Origin: Atopobiaceae bacterium
GTDB taxonomy: Bacteria; Actinomycetota; Coriobacteriia; Coriobacteriales; Atopobiaceae
NCBI GenBank assembly: GCA_017941705.1
Contig: JAGAVX010000086.1
Span: 1-46,897, forward strand
DNA: 46,897 bases
Direction: 5' to 3'
Positions within the stretch are counted from its first letter, which is position 1. Each line of letters begins with the position of its first letter. This document shows, piece by piece, positions 32,915 to 42,180 of the stretch. The notes under the pieces are model-generated. The model did no database searches and was not told the origin of the DNA. It saw nothing but the letters and a program-made list of their open reading frames with translations. Both the position numbers and the translations under genes were made by a program.

Positions 32915-34330
32915 ATGACTGAGCAAGACACAGGGAGATCGTTGGTGAGCAGGGTGTTTGTCACCCTGCTTTCCATCTCCATATTGTCTGCTGCCATTGC
33001 GACGCTCGCGTCTGCGCTGTTGCACCAGTCGACCATCATGGCGGAGGCAGAAACCGAGCTCGGACACGAGTGCCAGGTCATCGCATCGACGCTCAACGCA
33101 AGCGATGACGAGGTCGCAGAGCTGCAGAGGCTCGAGCTTGGAGAGATGCGCGCAACGCTCGTGACGCCCGAGGGTGCGGTCCTGTTTGACAGCGTCGTCG
33201 CGACGACAGGGCTCGTGGGCCATGGTACGAGGCCCGAGATCGCGGAGGCGCTGGCCAATGGCACCGGCTCGTCGGTGCGCGCGAGTGACACCGTTGGCTA
33301 CATCAGCATCTACCAGGCCCGACGGCTCGACTCGGGCAACGTGCTGCGGCTATCGGTCGATCGTGCGGGCGTGTTCTCGATTCTGCTGGGCGACCTTGGG
33401 ATATTGGGACTCGTCCTTGTCGGGTTGGCCATCTTCTCGTGGTTCGCCTCGCGCAAGCTGGCGGCGGGGCTCGTGCAGCCGATTCTCGAGATTGACGTCT
33501 CGCGCCTGTCGCTTACGGCCCCCTACGAGGAGCTCCAGCCCCTGACCGACCGCCTTGCGGAGCAGCAGGCCGAGCTGGTGAGCCAGATGGAGGAGCTCAA
33601 GAGCGCCGACACGATGAGACGCGAGTTCACGGCCAACGTCACCCACGAGCTCAAGACGCCCATCGCCTCGATCATGGGCGCATCGGAGCTGATGCGCGAC
33701 GGGTATGTGCTCGACGAGGACGTGCCCGGTTTTGCCGCGCGCATAAACGACGAGTCACAGCGCCTGTCGGCGTTGGTGAACGACATCCTGACGCTCTCAC
33801 GCCTTGACGAGTCCGAACGCGCGCAGAACCAGGGGCTGTTCGGTCAGCCGGAGCTCGTCAACCTGCTGCCGGTGGCGCGCGATGTCTGCGAGCGCATGGG
33901 GGGAAGGGCCGACCATGCCGAGGTGAGTATCAACCTCGACGGCACGCCCTGCCTCGTCCGTGGCTTCCCCCGCATCATTGACGAGCTTGTCGCAAACCTC
34001 TGCAGCAACGCCATCAGGTACAACAAGCCCGGCGGTGAGGTCAACGTCTTTGTCGGACCGGTCGATGGGCTGCCAACGGTTCGCGTCTCCGACACGGGCA
34101 TCGGCATTCCCGAGGAGTCGCAGGGAAAGGTGTTCGAACGCTTCTACCGCGTCGAGGCATCGCGCTCGCGTGCCAGCGGAGGGACGGGACTCGGCCTTGC
34201 CATCGTAAAGCATGCCGCCATGCTGCATGGCGCAGACGTGTCGCTTGAGAGCGAGGTGGGGAAGGGAACGACCATCACCGTGAGCTTCCCTGCGGTCGAT
34301 GCGTCCGAGGCGATCGTGCCCAAGGCATGA
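32915..34330 (+). CDS. Membrane sensor histidine kinase (PhoR-like)
   Basis: A 471-residue kinase: two membrane helices (about 12-35 and 152-178) flank an extracellular sensor of about 115 residues; then a HAMP-like linker, a dimerisation domain with phospho-acceptor H244 in THELKTP, and an ATPase domain with N-box NLCSNAIRYNKPGG, G1 SDTGIGIP, F-box FERFYR and G2 GGTGLGLAIVKH. It autophosphorylates and passes phosphate to the response regulator encoded 2 nt upstream. The extracellular part has no recognisable ligand domain. Convergent with the GtrA-like gene, with only 31 nt between and no strong terminator seen. Confidence 0.94.
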   Translation: MTEQDTGRSLVSRVFVTLLSISILSAAIATLASALLHQSTIMAEAETELGHECQVIASTLNASDDEVAELQRLELGEMRATLVTPEGAVLFDSVVATTGLVGHGTRPEIAEALANGTGSSVRASDTVGYISIYQARRLDSGNVLRLSVDRAGVFSILLGDLGILGLVLVGLAIFSWFASRKLAAGLVQPILEIDVSRLSLTAPYEELQPLTDRLAEQQAELVSQMEELKSADTMRREFTANVTHELKTPIASIMGASELMRDGYVLDEDVPGFAARINDESQRLSALVNDILTLSRLDESERAQNQGLFGQPELVNLLPVARDVCERMGGRADHAEVSINLDGTPCLVRGFPRIIDELVANLCSNAIRYNKPGGEVNVFVGPVDGLPTVRVSDTGIGIPEESQGKVFERFYRVEASRSRASGGTGLGLAIVKHAAMLHGADVSLESEVGKGTTITVSFPAVDASEAIVPKA

Positions 34331-34361
34331 TGCCATCGTGCTCGCGCGGGCTGGCGGAAGC

Positions 34362-34877
34362 CTAGCGGCGGCGCACCTTCTTGGGACTGATGGTGACTTC
34401 GTTCCTGAAGACCCACTTGCGCTGTACGTTGTAGTTCAGGAAGAACAGCGCGATGTCGATCGCGATCTTGGCCTTCCACTCTGCGACGCCAAACAGTGCG
34501 TGGGCGACAAAGACACCAAGCGTCGAGAGGGCGAGAATGCCGGCGGACAGTGCTATGAAGCGCGGAAGGCTCTCACGTCTCGAGTTGCGCTGCCATTCGG
34601 CGTCCTCGACGTCAAGAGAGAACACCAGCCTGCGGTTCAGCGTGTAGTTGAGCGAGAGCGAGAAGACGCGTGCCGTGACGTTGGCGATGAGAATGCGCAG
34701 GAAGTTCGTGTCGGGAAACGCGTTTCGCAGGAGCGAGAACAACACGCCGGCAAGAAGCTGGTCGAGCACGGAGCAGCTTGCCGAGGCGCTCATGAAGCGC
34801 AGGAAGCGGGGGTTGCTGATGCCACTGCGCGCCTTTCTTGCCAAGGTGCGGATGTCCATGCGTTTGGGTCTGCTCAT
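34362..34877 (-). CDS. GtrA-like membrane protein
   Basis: A 171-residue protein with four hydrophobic helices (FLRFMSASASCSVLDQLLAGVLFSLL, ILIANVTARVFSLSLNYTLNR, FIALSAGILALSTLGVFVAHALF, IAIDIALFFLNYNVQRKWVF). The ends NYTLNRRLVF and NYNVQRKWVF match the paired N-Y-x-x-x-R-x-x-V/F motifs of the GtrA/DPMS family, whose members move or assist polyprenyl-linked sugars in teichoic acid or O-antigen glycosylation. ATG at 34877 follows AGGAGG by 5 nt, favoured over a GTG 6 nt earlier. No glycosyltransferase partner is adjacent. Confidence 0.87.
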   Translation of the reverse strand: MSRPKRMDIRTLARKARSGISNPRFLRFMSASASCSVLDQLLAGVLFSLLRNAFPDTNFLRILIANVTARVFSLSLNYTLNRRLVFSLDVEDAEWQRNSRRESLPRFIALSAGILALSTLGVFVAHALFGVAEWKAKIAIDIALFFLNYNVQRKWVFRNEVTISPKKVRRR

Positions 34878-35002
34878 GCTCACCTCCTCGTTGACGCGTG
34901 GTCGCCTATTGTTTCACCGCTTGTATCCAATTCTGACGAGAGAAGACGCTTTACAGAGCTTCTCGACATTGTTGTGGGCGTATCGAGTGGTGCGTGGTCG
35001 TA

Positions 35003-35869
35003 CTAGCGCAGTGATGTCTCCGCCGCCGCAACGGTTGAGAGGAGCTCCTCCGCCACAAGGTCGGGAATCTGCTTGGGCAGGCTGTGGCTGGCCTCGGGTA
35101 CGACGATCAGCCGCGAACCGGCGATGCTCGAGTGGATGGCCTGCGTCTCCTCGGGGACGATGCAGTCGAACTCGCCGACCATGATCGTGGTCGGGCAGGC
35201 GATCGTCGAAAGGCTCTCCGCTGGGATGTGGGGCTCGTCGAGCATGAGCTGCAGGAGCTCCGCCGTGATGCTCGCCTCCTGCGGTGACGGGGTGAGCAGG
35301 TCGGGGTCGACGCCCGTGGTCGGGTGAGTGGTCCAGTAGGAGTACCAGTTGCGATTGGCGGCGATGGAGTTGTCGATGTCCCACTCCTCGTCCTCTATCA
35401 CGCTCTCGGGCGTGAGGTTCGCGCCGATCGACATGAGGCTCAGCACCCTCTCGCCGTGATCGCGCGCCAGCAGCAGCCCCTCTATGGCGCCATCCGAGAA
35501 GCCTAGGACATGGGCTGCGGGGACGCCCAGGGTGTCGAGAATCGTCAATGCGTCACTGGCGAGCAGCTCGTAGGTGAGCGGGAGCTTGCCGCGAGAGCTT
35601 TTGCCCTGGGCTCGCGAGTCGATGGCAACGACCGCATGCCCGCTTGCGACGGCGGCATCGATTGTGGGGCCAAAGATGGTGTGGTCCTCGCCGTTGCCGT
35701 GCAGCATGAGAATGGGTGCCGGCAGCGAGCCAATGGGACCGGGGGTCCCGTACACGAAGGTGGCAATCAACGCGCCGTCGTCCATGGCGATGCGCTCTGC
35801 GGCGGTCGGAAGCACCGTGGGCGTCTCGTAGGGGCTGGGAAAGTGAAGGCGGGGCGGAATGGATGGCAT
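35003..35869 (-). CDS. Alpha/beta-hydrolase fold protein
   Basis: A 288-residue soluble hydrolase. The oxyanion turn HGNG is at 57-60, the nucleophile elbow GFSDG places the Ser at 125, a likely acid lies in VGEFDCIVP and the catalytic His is in PEASHSLP near the end. Such enzymes cleave esters, lactones or related bonds; the specific substrate is not readable. ATG at 35869 follows GAAAGGA, chosen over an in-frame start 15 nt upstream. It lies behind the MetRS-like gene's terminator, so it is probably transcribed separately. Confidence 0.88.
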   Translation of the reverse strand: MPSIPPRLHFPSPYETPTVLPTAAERIAMDDGALIATFVYGTPGPIGSLPAPILMLHGNGEDHTIFGPTIDAAVASGHAVVAIDSRAQGKSSRGKLPLTYELLASDALTILDTLGVPAAHVLGFSDGAIEGLLLARDHGERVLSLMSIGANLTPESVIEDEEWDIDNSIAANRNWYSYWTTHPTTGVDPDLLTPSPQEASITAELLQLMLDEPHIPAESLSTIACPTTIMVGEFDCIVPEETQAIHSSIAGSRLIVVPEASHSLPKQIPDLVAEELLSTVAAAETSLR

Positions 35870-35908
35870 GGTGGTCCTTTCCACGGAAAGTGGCGATGCA
35901 GAGAGAAA

Positions 35909-35939
35909 CTGCCCCCAGTGTATCCGAACACGGGGGCAG
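35909..35939 (-). terminator. Intrinsic terminator after the MetRS-like gene
   Basis: CTGCCCCC (35909-35916) pairs with GGGGGCAG (35932-35939), with an inner GTG/CAC extension. On the minus strand it is followed by TTTCTCTC, about 35 nt after the stop at 35974. Confidence 0.85.
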
Positions 35940-35973
35940 CCTTGGCGTCCTATGGCTCTATGACGGTCAGTCG

Positions 35974-37998
35974 TTACTTGCGGCCTTGGGACTCGTGCTT
36001 CTCGAAGAAGTCAAAGCGCGGCGGGAGTGCGACGATGGCATGCTCCTCGGGCGTCTGTCCCAGCGTGCGCGCGAGCTGGGCTGGCGTCTCGAACGCATGG
36101 TCCCACGAGAAGAAGAGGCTGGGGTCAAAGGCGAGATGCTCGCAAATGAGCTCGCAGCCCATCGGCGCCGCGGGATGCATGAGCAGCGTGGTCGTGCGCA
36201 GGGCGGCAAAGGCATTGGCGAGCGCGTGCTCATAGGCGGCGTCATCGCCCTTGGCGGCCTTCGACTCGTCTCCCCAGCGCTTGTTGGCGTTGCGGCAGAA
36301 CTCCTCGGCAATGGCGAGGGCACCGTGCGCGTCAAAGCCATGGGCCGCTCGCTCGAAGGCGAGAGTCGCCTCCTCGCATGCCCGGACGACGTCGTCATCG
36401 GCGTCAATCGTGGGGAGATGCCCTTCGCACACGTTGGCCGCACCGTAGAAGCAGCTGCGGGCGAGGCGGTTGAAGATGTTGGTGAGGAAGGCGCTCTCCT
36501 TGAGGGCGGGATCCGCGACGCGCGGATCGTCCTTCACCAGCACGTCCTCGCCCGTCTTCTTGTCCTTGTGGCTGACGCTCGTGTCAAATGCCTTGGGCGA
36601 GAAGCTGACGGCCTTCTGGTCGAGGCCCAGCGAGAGCCAGTGGCAGCGCAGCTGCTCGGCGGTGTAGAAGTCGAGCAGCTCCTCGGCCATGGGCGGCTTT
36701 ATCGCGCCCGAGCTGGATGCCTTCTTGTTCATGAACAGGATGTGGTAGTTGGCGATGGGCGTGTCCTGGAAGAGGTCCCAGCCGAGCGCCTCCCACATGG
36801 CAGGCTGCGCCACGCAGTAGAAGTAGATGTTGTCCTGACCGATGAACTGGAACACGCGGGCGTCGTCTGCGCACCACCAGTCGTGCCAGTCCGTCGAGCT
36901 GTATCGTCCCTCGGGAGCGGTGGCAAGCGTCGTCTGCACGAACGAGATGGGTGCCCAGAGGCTCTCGGGCCAGCACCAGACGGTGAGGTCGCGGGTATCC
37001 TCGAGCTCGGGTGCCGCCACGCCCCAGTCGATGTTGCCGGTGATGCGGAAGGGAAGCAGCGTCTTTCCCGTGCGGAAGCGCACGTTGGCACCCTCGAGCA
37101 CTGCGCGTGCGTCATCGCGGGCCTTCCAGTCGGCGAACACGACCGAGAAGGACTGCTGGTTGCCCTCGGCCTCCCGCAGCTCATGCGCAGGCAGCTGGTC
37201 GGCGACGGCGTCGAAGTCCTCGCGGAACTTGCTCTGGATGTAAATGACCGGGTCGACGAGCGACTCGCGTACCGTCTTGGTCACCACGTCGCGCACCTGT
37301 GGATCCGCGTCCCACTCGTCCATGAGGCTCTCAAGCGTTTCGCGGAAGGCGGGCAGGTCGAAGTACCAGTTGTCGACCGGGCGCAGCTCGGGCGTGGTGC
37401 CGGTCAGCTGCGAGACGGGGGCGATGAGCTCCTCGGGGTCAAACTGGTGGCCAAGGTCGCACTCGTCCGCGTAGGCCTTCTCGCTCTTGCAGCCACGCAC
37501 GGGACAGCGGCCGATGACCTGGCGTCCGTTGAGGAACTGCCCCGCCTCGACGTCATAGAACTGGCGGGTGGAGAGCTTGAGAAGCTTGCCCTGCTCGTAC
37601 AGGCGGCGGATCAGCTCGTCGGAGAGCTTTGCGTGGAAGGGAGCCGCCGGCTCGAGGCCGGACCCGGCGTACAGGTCGAGCGAGATGCCGTAGCGGTCGA
37701 GGGCGCGCTTCTGGTCCTCGTGGTTGGCGCGCACGTAGTCGATGATGGTGCCCTCGTAGCCCTCTTCCTCGACCTTCTTGCGGAAGCCCTCCATGATGGG
37801 GGAGCCGTAGCAGTCGGTGCCCGAGACGAAGATGACGTTCTGTGCGCCGATGCGGTCGCGGAGGAACCGCGCAAAGAAGTCGGCGGGGACGAACACGCCG
37901 CCTATGTGGCCAAAGTGCAGGTTCTTGTTGCCGTAGGGCATGCCGCCGGTGATGACGGCACGCTTGGGGAAGGTGGGGCGGGTTGAGGTATCACTCAT
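35974..37998 (-). CDS. metG: Methionyl-tRNA synthetase-like class I aminoacyl-tRNA synthetase
   Basis: A 674-residue class I synthetase. The start ITGGMPYGNKNLHFGHIGGVFVPADFFARFLR carries a HIGH variant (HFGH), followed by SGTDCYGSPI, a Cys-rich zinc-type knuckle (CPVRGCKSEKAYADEC) and YFDLPAFRE, all like MetG. The Rossmann core has FIGQDNIYFYCVAQPAMWEALGW. The KMSKS loop is unusual: FMNKKASSSG, with KASSS in its place, so the second Lys is absent. There is no C-terminal tRNA-binding domain. It may be the main MetRS with a divergent loop, or a paralogue with altered activity. ATG at 37998 follows AGGAGAG; the longer upstream frame has no support. Confidence 0.85.
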   Translation of the reverse strand: MSDTSTRPTFPKRAVITGGMPYGNKNLHFGHIGGVFVPADFFARFLRDRIGAQNVIFVSGTDCYGSPIMEGFRKKVEEEGYEGTIIDYVRANHEDQKRALDRYGISLDLYAGSGLEPAAPFHAKLSDELIRRLYEQGKLLKLSTRQFYDVEAGQFLNGRQVIGRCPVRGCKSEKAYADECDLGHQFDPEELIAPVSQLTGTTPELRPVDNWYFDLPAFRETLESLMDEWDADPQVRDVVTKTVRESLVDPVIYIQSKFREDFDAVADQLPAHELREAEGNQQSFSVVFADWKARDDARAVLEGANVRFRTGKTLLPFRITGNIDWGVAAPELEDTRDLTVWCWPESLWAPISFVQTTLATAPEGRYSSTDWHDWWCADDARVFQFIGQDNIYFYCVAQPAMWEALGWDLFQDTPIANYHILFMNKKASSSGAIKPPMAEELLDFYTAEQLRCHWLSLGLDQKAVSFSPKAFDTSVSHKDKKTGEDVLVKDDPRVADPALKESAFLTNIFNRLARSCFYGAANVCEGHLPTIDADDDVVRACEEATLAFERAAHGFDAHGALAIAEEFCRNANKRWGDESKAAKGDDAAYEHALANAFAALRTTTLLMHPAAPMGCELICEHLAFDPSLFFSWDHAFETPAQLARTLGQTPEEHAIVALPPRFDFFEKHESQGRK

Positions 37999-38120
37999 GT
38001 GCTTGCTCTCCTGAAAGGTGCGAAGGTACGTGCAAACCCGCATTATCCCACAAGCGCTGCGATGCGGCTCAATCGGGGTGCCGACGGGCGGCGCATACAC
38101 CAAAAAAGTGAGCTGAGGCC

Positions 38121-38153
38121 GGTGCGCCCAGGGGACTGCCCCCTGGGCGCACC
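38121..38153 (-). terminator. Terminator of the argJBD operon
   Basis: A perfect 14-bp stem, GGTGCGCCCAGGGG (38121-38134) with its complement at 38140-38153 and a 5-nt loop, lies 16 nt beyond the argD stop. A run of six T (A-tract at 38102-38107) comes about 14 nt later on that strand. Confidence 0.8.
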
Positions 38154-38168
38154 GTAGGTTGAAAGGGC

Positions 38169-39422
38169 CTACGCCAGTCTCGCGATGAGTTTCTCGAGAC
38201 GCTCGGCCATCGTGTCGATCTGCTCCTCGGTCACCACCAGGGGCGGGAGGAAGCGCAGGATGGAGTCGCCGATGTGGTTGAGCACCAATCCGGCTCCAAG
38301 ACCCTCGCTCACCAGCTCGTTGGCAATCGGAACGTCGAGCTGTATGCCGCGCATGAGGCCACGTCCACGAACCTCCGTCACATGAGGCAGCGCTGCCAGG
38401 CGTTGTGCGAGATGCGTTCCCGTGGATATGACATGTTCGCCCATGTCGCGGCTGATGAGCTCGTTGACGGTCGCGAGCCCGGCCGCCGCGGCAAGCGCGT
38501 TGCCGCCAAAGGTCGAGCCGTGGTCGCCTGGGACCATGAGGTCCGCAAGCTCGGCACGCGCGGCTACCGCTCCCATCGGGAAGCCCGACGCGATGCCCTT
38601 GGCCATGCTGACGACGTCGGGCTCGATGCCTGCGAGCTGGAACGAGAACGGTGCCCCGCAGCGGAAGAACCCGGTCTGCACCTCGTCGATGACGAGGGCA
38701 AGGCCATGCTGGTCGCACAGGTCGCGCACCGCTTGCAGGTAGTCGGTCTCCGCTGGCCAGACCCCGCCCTCTCCCTGGACGCACTCGAGCATGACGGCGC
38801 AGGCACCGCCGGCTGCGACGGCAGACTCCAGCGCCTCGATGTCGTTGAGCGGAACCGAGGAGAACCCGTCGGGGAACGGTCCAAAGCTCTGGTGGAACAC
38901 GTCCTGACCAGTGGCCGCAAGCGTCGCCAGGGTGCGCCCGTGAAAGCTCTGGCGCGCTGAGATGATGCCCGATGCCCCGCCCAGGTTCCGCTCGCCCCAG
39001 CGCCGCGCGACCTTGAGGGCGCCCTCGTTAGCCTCGGCGCCTGAGTTGGCGAAGAACGTCTTCCACGTGGTGCCCGTCGAGCTGACCGCGTGACCCGCCT
39101 CGTCGGTCACAGTCGAAAGCAGGTCGGAAAGCGCACGCGCAAGCTCACCTCGATGCTCGACGTAATAGTAGTTGCCAACCTGCCACACGCGGTCGAGCTG
39201 CTCCTTGATTGTGTGGGCCACGACGGGATCCGCGTGACCGAGGCTCGCGCAGCCGATGCCCGCCAAGAAGTCGAGGTAGACCTTGCCTTCGGTATCGACG
39301 AGCTGTGCGCCGTGTCCCGAGACGAACTCGACGGGCAGCCGCCCGTAGGTGTGCATGATGTAGGTGTCGTCAAGCGCCTGGGCCTGTTCTAGCTGCGCGG
39401 TCGCGATGTCTGTCGTTGTCAT
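38169..39422 (-). CDS. argD: Acetylornithine aminotransferase
   Basis: A 417-residue class III PLP aminotransferase converting N-acetylglutamate semialdehyde to N-acetylornithine. Visible features are the NSGAEANEGALKVAR pocket (about 120-134), FHGRTLATLAATGQ, VIDEVQTGFFRCG and the Schiff-base Lys275 in SMAKGIASGFPMGAV, then GDHGSTFGGNALAAAA. ATG at 39422 follows AAGGAGG. It is last of the argJ-argB-argD run, 48 nt after argB. The same fold covers ornithine aminotransferase, but the arginine operon context settles the role. Confidence 0.95.
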   Translation of the reverse strand: MTTTDIATAQLEQAQALDDTYIMHTYGRLPVEFVSGHGAQLVDTEGKVYLDFLAGIGCASLGHADPVVAHTIKEQLDRVWQVGNYYYVEHRGELARALSDLLSTVTDEAGHAVSSTGTTWKTFFANSGAEANEGALKVARRWGERNLGGASGIISARQSFHGRTLATLAATGQDVFHQSFGPFPDGFSSVPLNDIEALESAVAAGGACAVMLECVQGEGGVWPAETDYLQAVRDLCDQHGLALVIDEVQTGFFRCGAPFSFQLAGIEPDVVSMAKGIASGFPMGAVAARAELADLMVPGDHGSTFGGNALAAAAGLATVNELISRDMGEHVISTGTHLAQRLAALPHVTEVRGRGLMRGIQLDVPIANELVSEGLGAGLVLNHIGDSILRFLPPLVVTEEQIDTMAERLEKLIARLA

Positions 39423-39470
39423 GGTTGCCTCCTTTTGAGGGCAGGGCTGATGGAAGTCGCCGCGAGGGGT

Positions 39471-40358
39471 CTACTGCGTGTTCTCCTGACTGGTGAACAT
39501 GGTGCCGATGCCGGCGTCGGTGAAGATCTCGAGCAGCAGCGAGTGAGGGAAGGTCCCGTTGAGGATGCGCACGTCACGCACGCCGGAATCGAGCGCCTCG
39601 ACGATGGAGCGGATCTTGGGGATCATGCCGGAGGCGAGCGTCCCGCTGTCCAAGAGGCCATGCGCCTCGTCGTTGGTCATGGTGGCGATCAGGCTGTCGT
39701 CGTTGCCGTACTCCCGGTAGAAGCCGTCGACGTCGGTGAGGTACACCAGCGTGTCGGCCTTCAGCGCCTGCGCGACCTGGCTTGCGGCGACGTCGGCGTT
39801 CACGTTGTAGAACCCGTCGGGGCCGGAGCCGACGCTTGCGATGACGGGCACGTAGCCGTCGTCGAGGACGGACTCGATGAGGTGCGTGTTTACCTCCACG
39901 ATCTCGCCCACGCGGCCGAGGTCGGGATCGACCTGGCGGCACTTGAAGGTCTTGCCGTCGGCTCCCGAGATGCCAACCGCATTGTTTCCGTACCCGTTGA
40001 GCTGCCAGACCAGCTGCTGGTTGACTTTGCCGATCAACACCATCTGCACTGCCTCCATCGTGGCGTCGTCAGTGACGCGAAGGCCGTCCTTGAAGCTGAC
40101 GGGCAGCTGGAGGTCGCCGAGCAGCTTGTTGATGGCCTTGCCGCCGCCGTGCACCAGCACGACGCGCATGCCCATCAGCTTGAGGAGCTCGAGGTCGCCC
40201 ACGACCTGATGCATGAGCTCCTCATCCTCCATGGCGGCTCCACCGTATTTCACGACGATGGTCTGCCCGTAGTGCCTGTGGATCCACGGCATCGCCTCGA
40301 TGAGGATCTTTGCCTTGTCGAGAGCCTTGTCACGTTCTATCGCATCGCGTTTGCGCAT
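39471..40358 (-). CDS. argB: Acetylglutamate kinase
   Basis: A 295-residue amino-acid kinase that phosphorylates N-acetylglutamate, second step of arginine synthesis and often the feedback-controlled step. Motifs are VVKYGGAAM (about 34-42), LVHGGGKAINKLL (about 68-80), the NADVAASQVAQALKADTLVYLTDVDG stretch (about 180-205) and GTLASGMIPKI. ATG at 40358 is used because the AAAGGA ribosome site lies 12 nt upstream; a GTG at 40367 is only 3 nt after it and would be poorly spaced, though it cannot be excluded. It lies between argJ and argD on the same strand. Confidence 0.94.
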   Translation of the reverse strand: MRKRDAIERDKALDKAKILIEAMPWIHRHYGQTIVVKYGGAAMEDEELMHQVVGDLELLKLMGMRVVLVHGGGKAINKLLGDLQLPVSFKDGLRVTDDATMEAVQMVLIGKVNQQLVWQLNGYGNNAVGISGADGKTFKCRQVDPDLGRVGEIVEVNTHLIESVLDDGYVPVIASVGSGPDGFYNVNADVAASQVAQALKADTLVYLTDVDGFYREYGNDDSLIATMTNDEAHGLLDSGTLASGMIPKIRSIVEALDSGVRDVRILNGTFPHSLLLEIFTDAGIGTMFTSQENTQ

Positions 40359-40412
40359 GTTTGCCACGCGTCCTTTCGTAAGTGGGTCGGGTTGGGGTGC
40401 GTGCGGGGCTGT

Positions 40413-41702
40413 CTAGGTGCGGTAGTCGCCGTTGATGGTCACGTAGTCGTGCGTGAGGTCACAGGTCCAGATGCGGGCATGACCATTGCCGATGCCGATG
40501 TTCACTGCGATGGGCACCTCTGCCTGCTCAAAGCGCCTGAGCATGTCCTCCTCGTCCATGGGCAGGGGGAGACCTGCGCGCAGGACGGGAACGCCGAGGA
40601 AGTCGATGTCGACCTGGTACTGGTCAAATTCGATGCCGCACTTGCCTGCGGCTGCGGCGATTCTTCCCCAGTTGGCGTCGTGGCCAAAGATGGCGGTCTT
40701 GACCAGCGGGGAGTTGGCGATGGAGCGTGCGATGGTCTCGGCGTCCTCGTCGTTTGCGGCGCCCACGACGTCCACCGTCACGAGTTTGGTGGCGCCTTCG
40801 CCATCTGCGGCGATCTTGCGCGCGAGGTTCTCGCAGGCGCAGCGCACGGCAGCGGCGATCTGGTCAAATGCCGCAGTGCCTTGCTCGATGGGCTCGCCGC
40901 CCGCCCTTCCGGTGGCAAGCATGATGCACGTGTCGTTTGTCGAGGTATCCGAGTCGACGGTGACCTTGTTGAAGGTGTTGCTCACCGCTGCGCTGAGCGC
41001 CGCCTGTGCGGCAGCGTGCGTGAGCGGCGCGTCGGTGGCAAGCACGCAGAGCATGGTGGCCATGTTGGGCTGAATCATGCCGGAACCTTTGACAAAGCCC
41101 CCGACATGCACGCTGACCTCGCTGCCATCTGGTCCGCAGGGGACGGTGCCCTCGAGCGAGACCTCCTTGGGGACGGTGTCGGTGGTCATGACGGCGCACA
41201 CGGCGTCATGAGCGGAAGCGGGGGAGCGGTCGAGTGCCGCGACGATCGCGGGGACGCCCGTCTGATACGGCGCAAAGGGAAGCTGCACGCCGATGACTCC
41301 GGTTGAGGCCACGAGCACCTCGTCGTCGGGGCATCCGAGCTCCTTGGCGACCAGGGCGGTCGAGGCCTTGGCGCACTCGACGCCCGGAGCTCCGGTCGAT
41401 GCGTTCGCGTTGCCCGAATTGAGGATGACCGCCCGCGCGCGCCCTTGGGCGGCGCGCTCCTTGGACACCTGCACGGGTGCGGCGCAGAAGCGGTTCTTGG
41501 TGAAGGTGGCCGCACAGACTGCCGTCTCGTCGGCCGCGACGAGCGCCAGGTCCTTGCGTGTGGGGTCGGCCCTGAATCCCGCATGCATTCCGGCGGCGCG
41601 GATTCCCTCTGCGGCGCACACGCCGCCCTCGCAGTAGGCAAAGCCGAAGGAGGCGGGGTCGGTCGCGGTGGCGGGTACCGATATGAGTTTGTGCTCGCTC
41701 AT
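40413..41702 (-). CDS. argJ: Bifunctional ornithine acetyltransferase/N-acetylglutamate synthase
   Basis: A 429-residue ArgJ that recycles the acetyl group from acetylornithine to glutamate and may also acetylate glutamate with acetyl-CoA. The precursor self-cleaves before Thr216 in MIQPNMATMLCVLATDA, giving alpha and beta chains. KGSGMI and the AVMTTDT motif upstream support the assignment. ATG at 41702 follows AGGAGAA. First gene of the minus-strand arg operon and divergent from argC across a 478-nt regulatory gap. No argF, argG or argH is in the window. Confidence 0.95.
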   Translation of the reverse strand: MSEHKLISVPATATDPASFGFAYCEGGVCAAEGIRAAGMHAGFRADPTRKDLALVAADETAVCAATFTKNRFCAAPVQVSKERAAQGRARAVILNSGNANASTGAPGVECAKASTALVAKELGCPDDEVLVASTGVIGVQLPFAPYQTGVPAIVAALDRSPASAHDAVCAVMTTDTVPKEVSLEGTVPCGPDGSEVSVHVGGFVKGSGMIQPNMATMLCVLATDAPLTHAAAQAALSAAVSNTFNKVTVDSDTSTNDTCIMLATGRAGGEPIEQGTAAFDQIAAAVRCACENLARKIAADGEGATKLVTVDVVGAANDEDAETIARSIANSPLVKTAIFGHDANWGRIAAAAGKCGIEFDQYQVDIDFLGVPVLRAGLPLPMDEEDMLRRFEQAEVPIAVNIGIGNGHARIWTCDLTHDYVTINGDYRT

Positions 41703-42180
41703 GGGGTTCTCCTAACGGAAGAGCAGGTCGCGTGTTGTGACGAAGTTCGTACGACGCGCGGGCGTTTGCCGGCGGCGCGTCGTTCGTGATGTGGATGAAA
41801 GCTTGTGCCGATTATTGGCGCGGCGTGCCTGCGACTCTAGGATCGTCGTCGCTCGTCAAAGCGACACGCGCTACCAGTGACGCTGTGGGCGTGACGCGGG
41901 TGCGGCAGGTGTGGCTGGCCCGCGAGGTTGCCCTCGGGTCGCACTGTAAAGCCTGTGTTACAAATCAAACGCATCAAACGCTCCATATATTGCATAACAT
42001 ATTTTTAATATGCAAATTAACGTTTATACTGGTCGTGAACATACCATAAGAAAAGTCCGAATCAACTGTGAATCTAAAAATGTTCGCAAGGTGACTCAAA
42101 ACTGGCTTCTTGTGGGCATGGCGCACGGCGGCGCATACAATGTGCGCCATGGCGTCAAACTGGAATGAAGGGGGACGCAC
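41703..42180. promoter_or_regulatory. Divergent arginine control region with ArgR-box-like dyads
   Basis: A 478-nt gap. A 7-bp perfect dyad TTGCATA (41990-41996) / TATGCAA (42009-42015) in AT-rich DNA resembles actinobacterial ArgR boxes. A second, looser site (42065-42085; GTGAAT..ATGTTC) has the classical ARG-box form. Close to argC, CATGGCGCAC (42117-42126) pairs with its complement at 42142-42151 over a TACAAT -10 candidate (42136-42141), so the dyad could be an operator or an early hairpin. The half nearest argJ shows nothing I can name. Confidence 0.55.

Noticed and set aside
35716..37986. 756-codon plus-strand open frame antisense to the MetRS-like gene
   Set aside because: Same antisense artefact; the opposite strand has a full synthetase with motifs in order.
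39435..41306. 623-codon plus-strand open frame antisense to argB/argJ
   Set aside because: Antisense artefact; both arg genes have motifs and ribosome sites.
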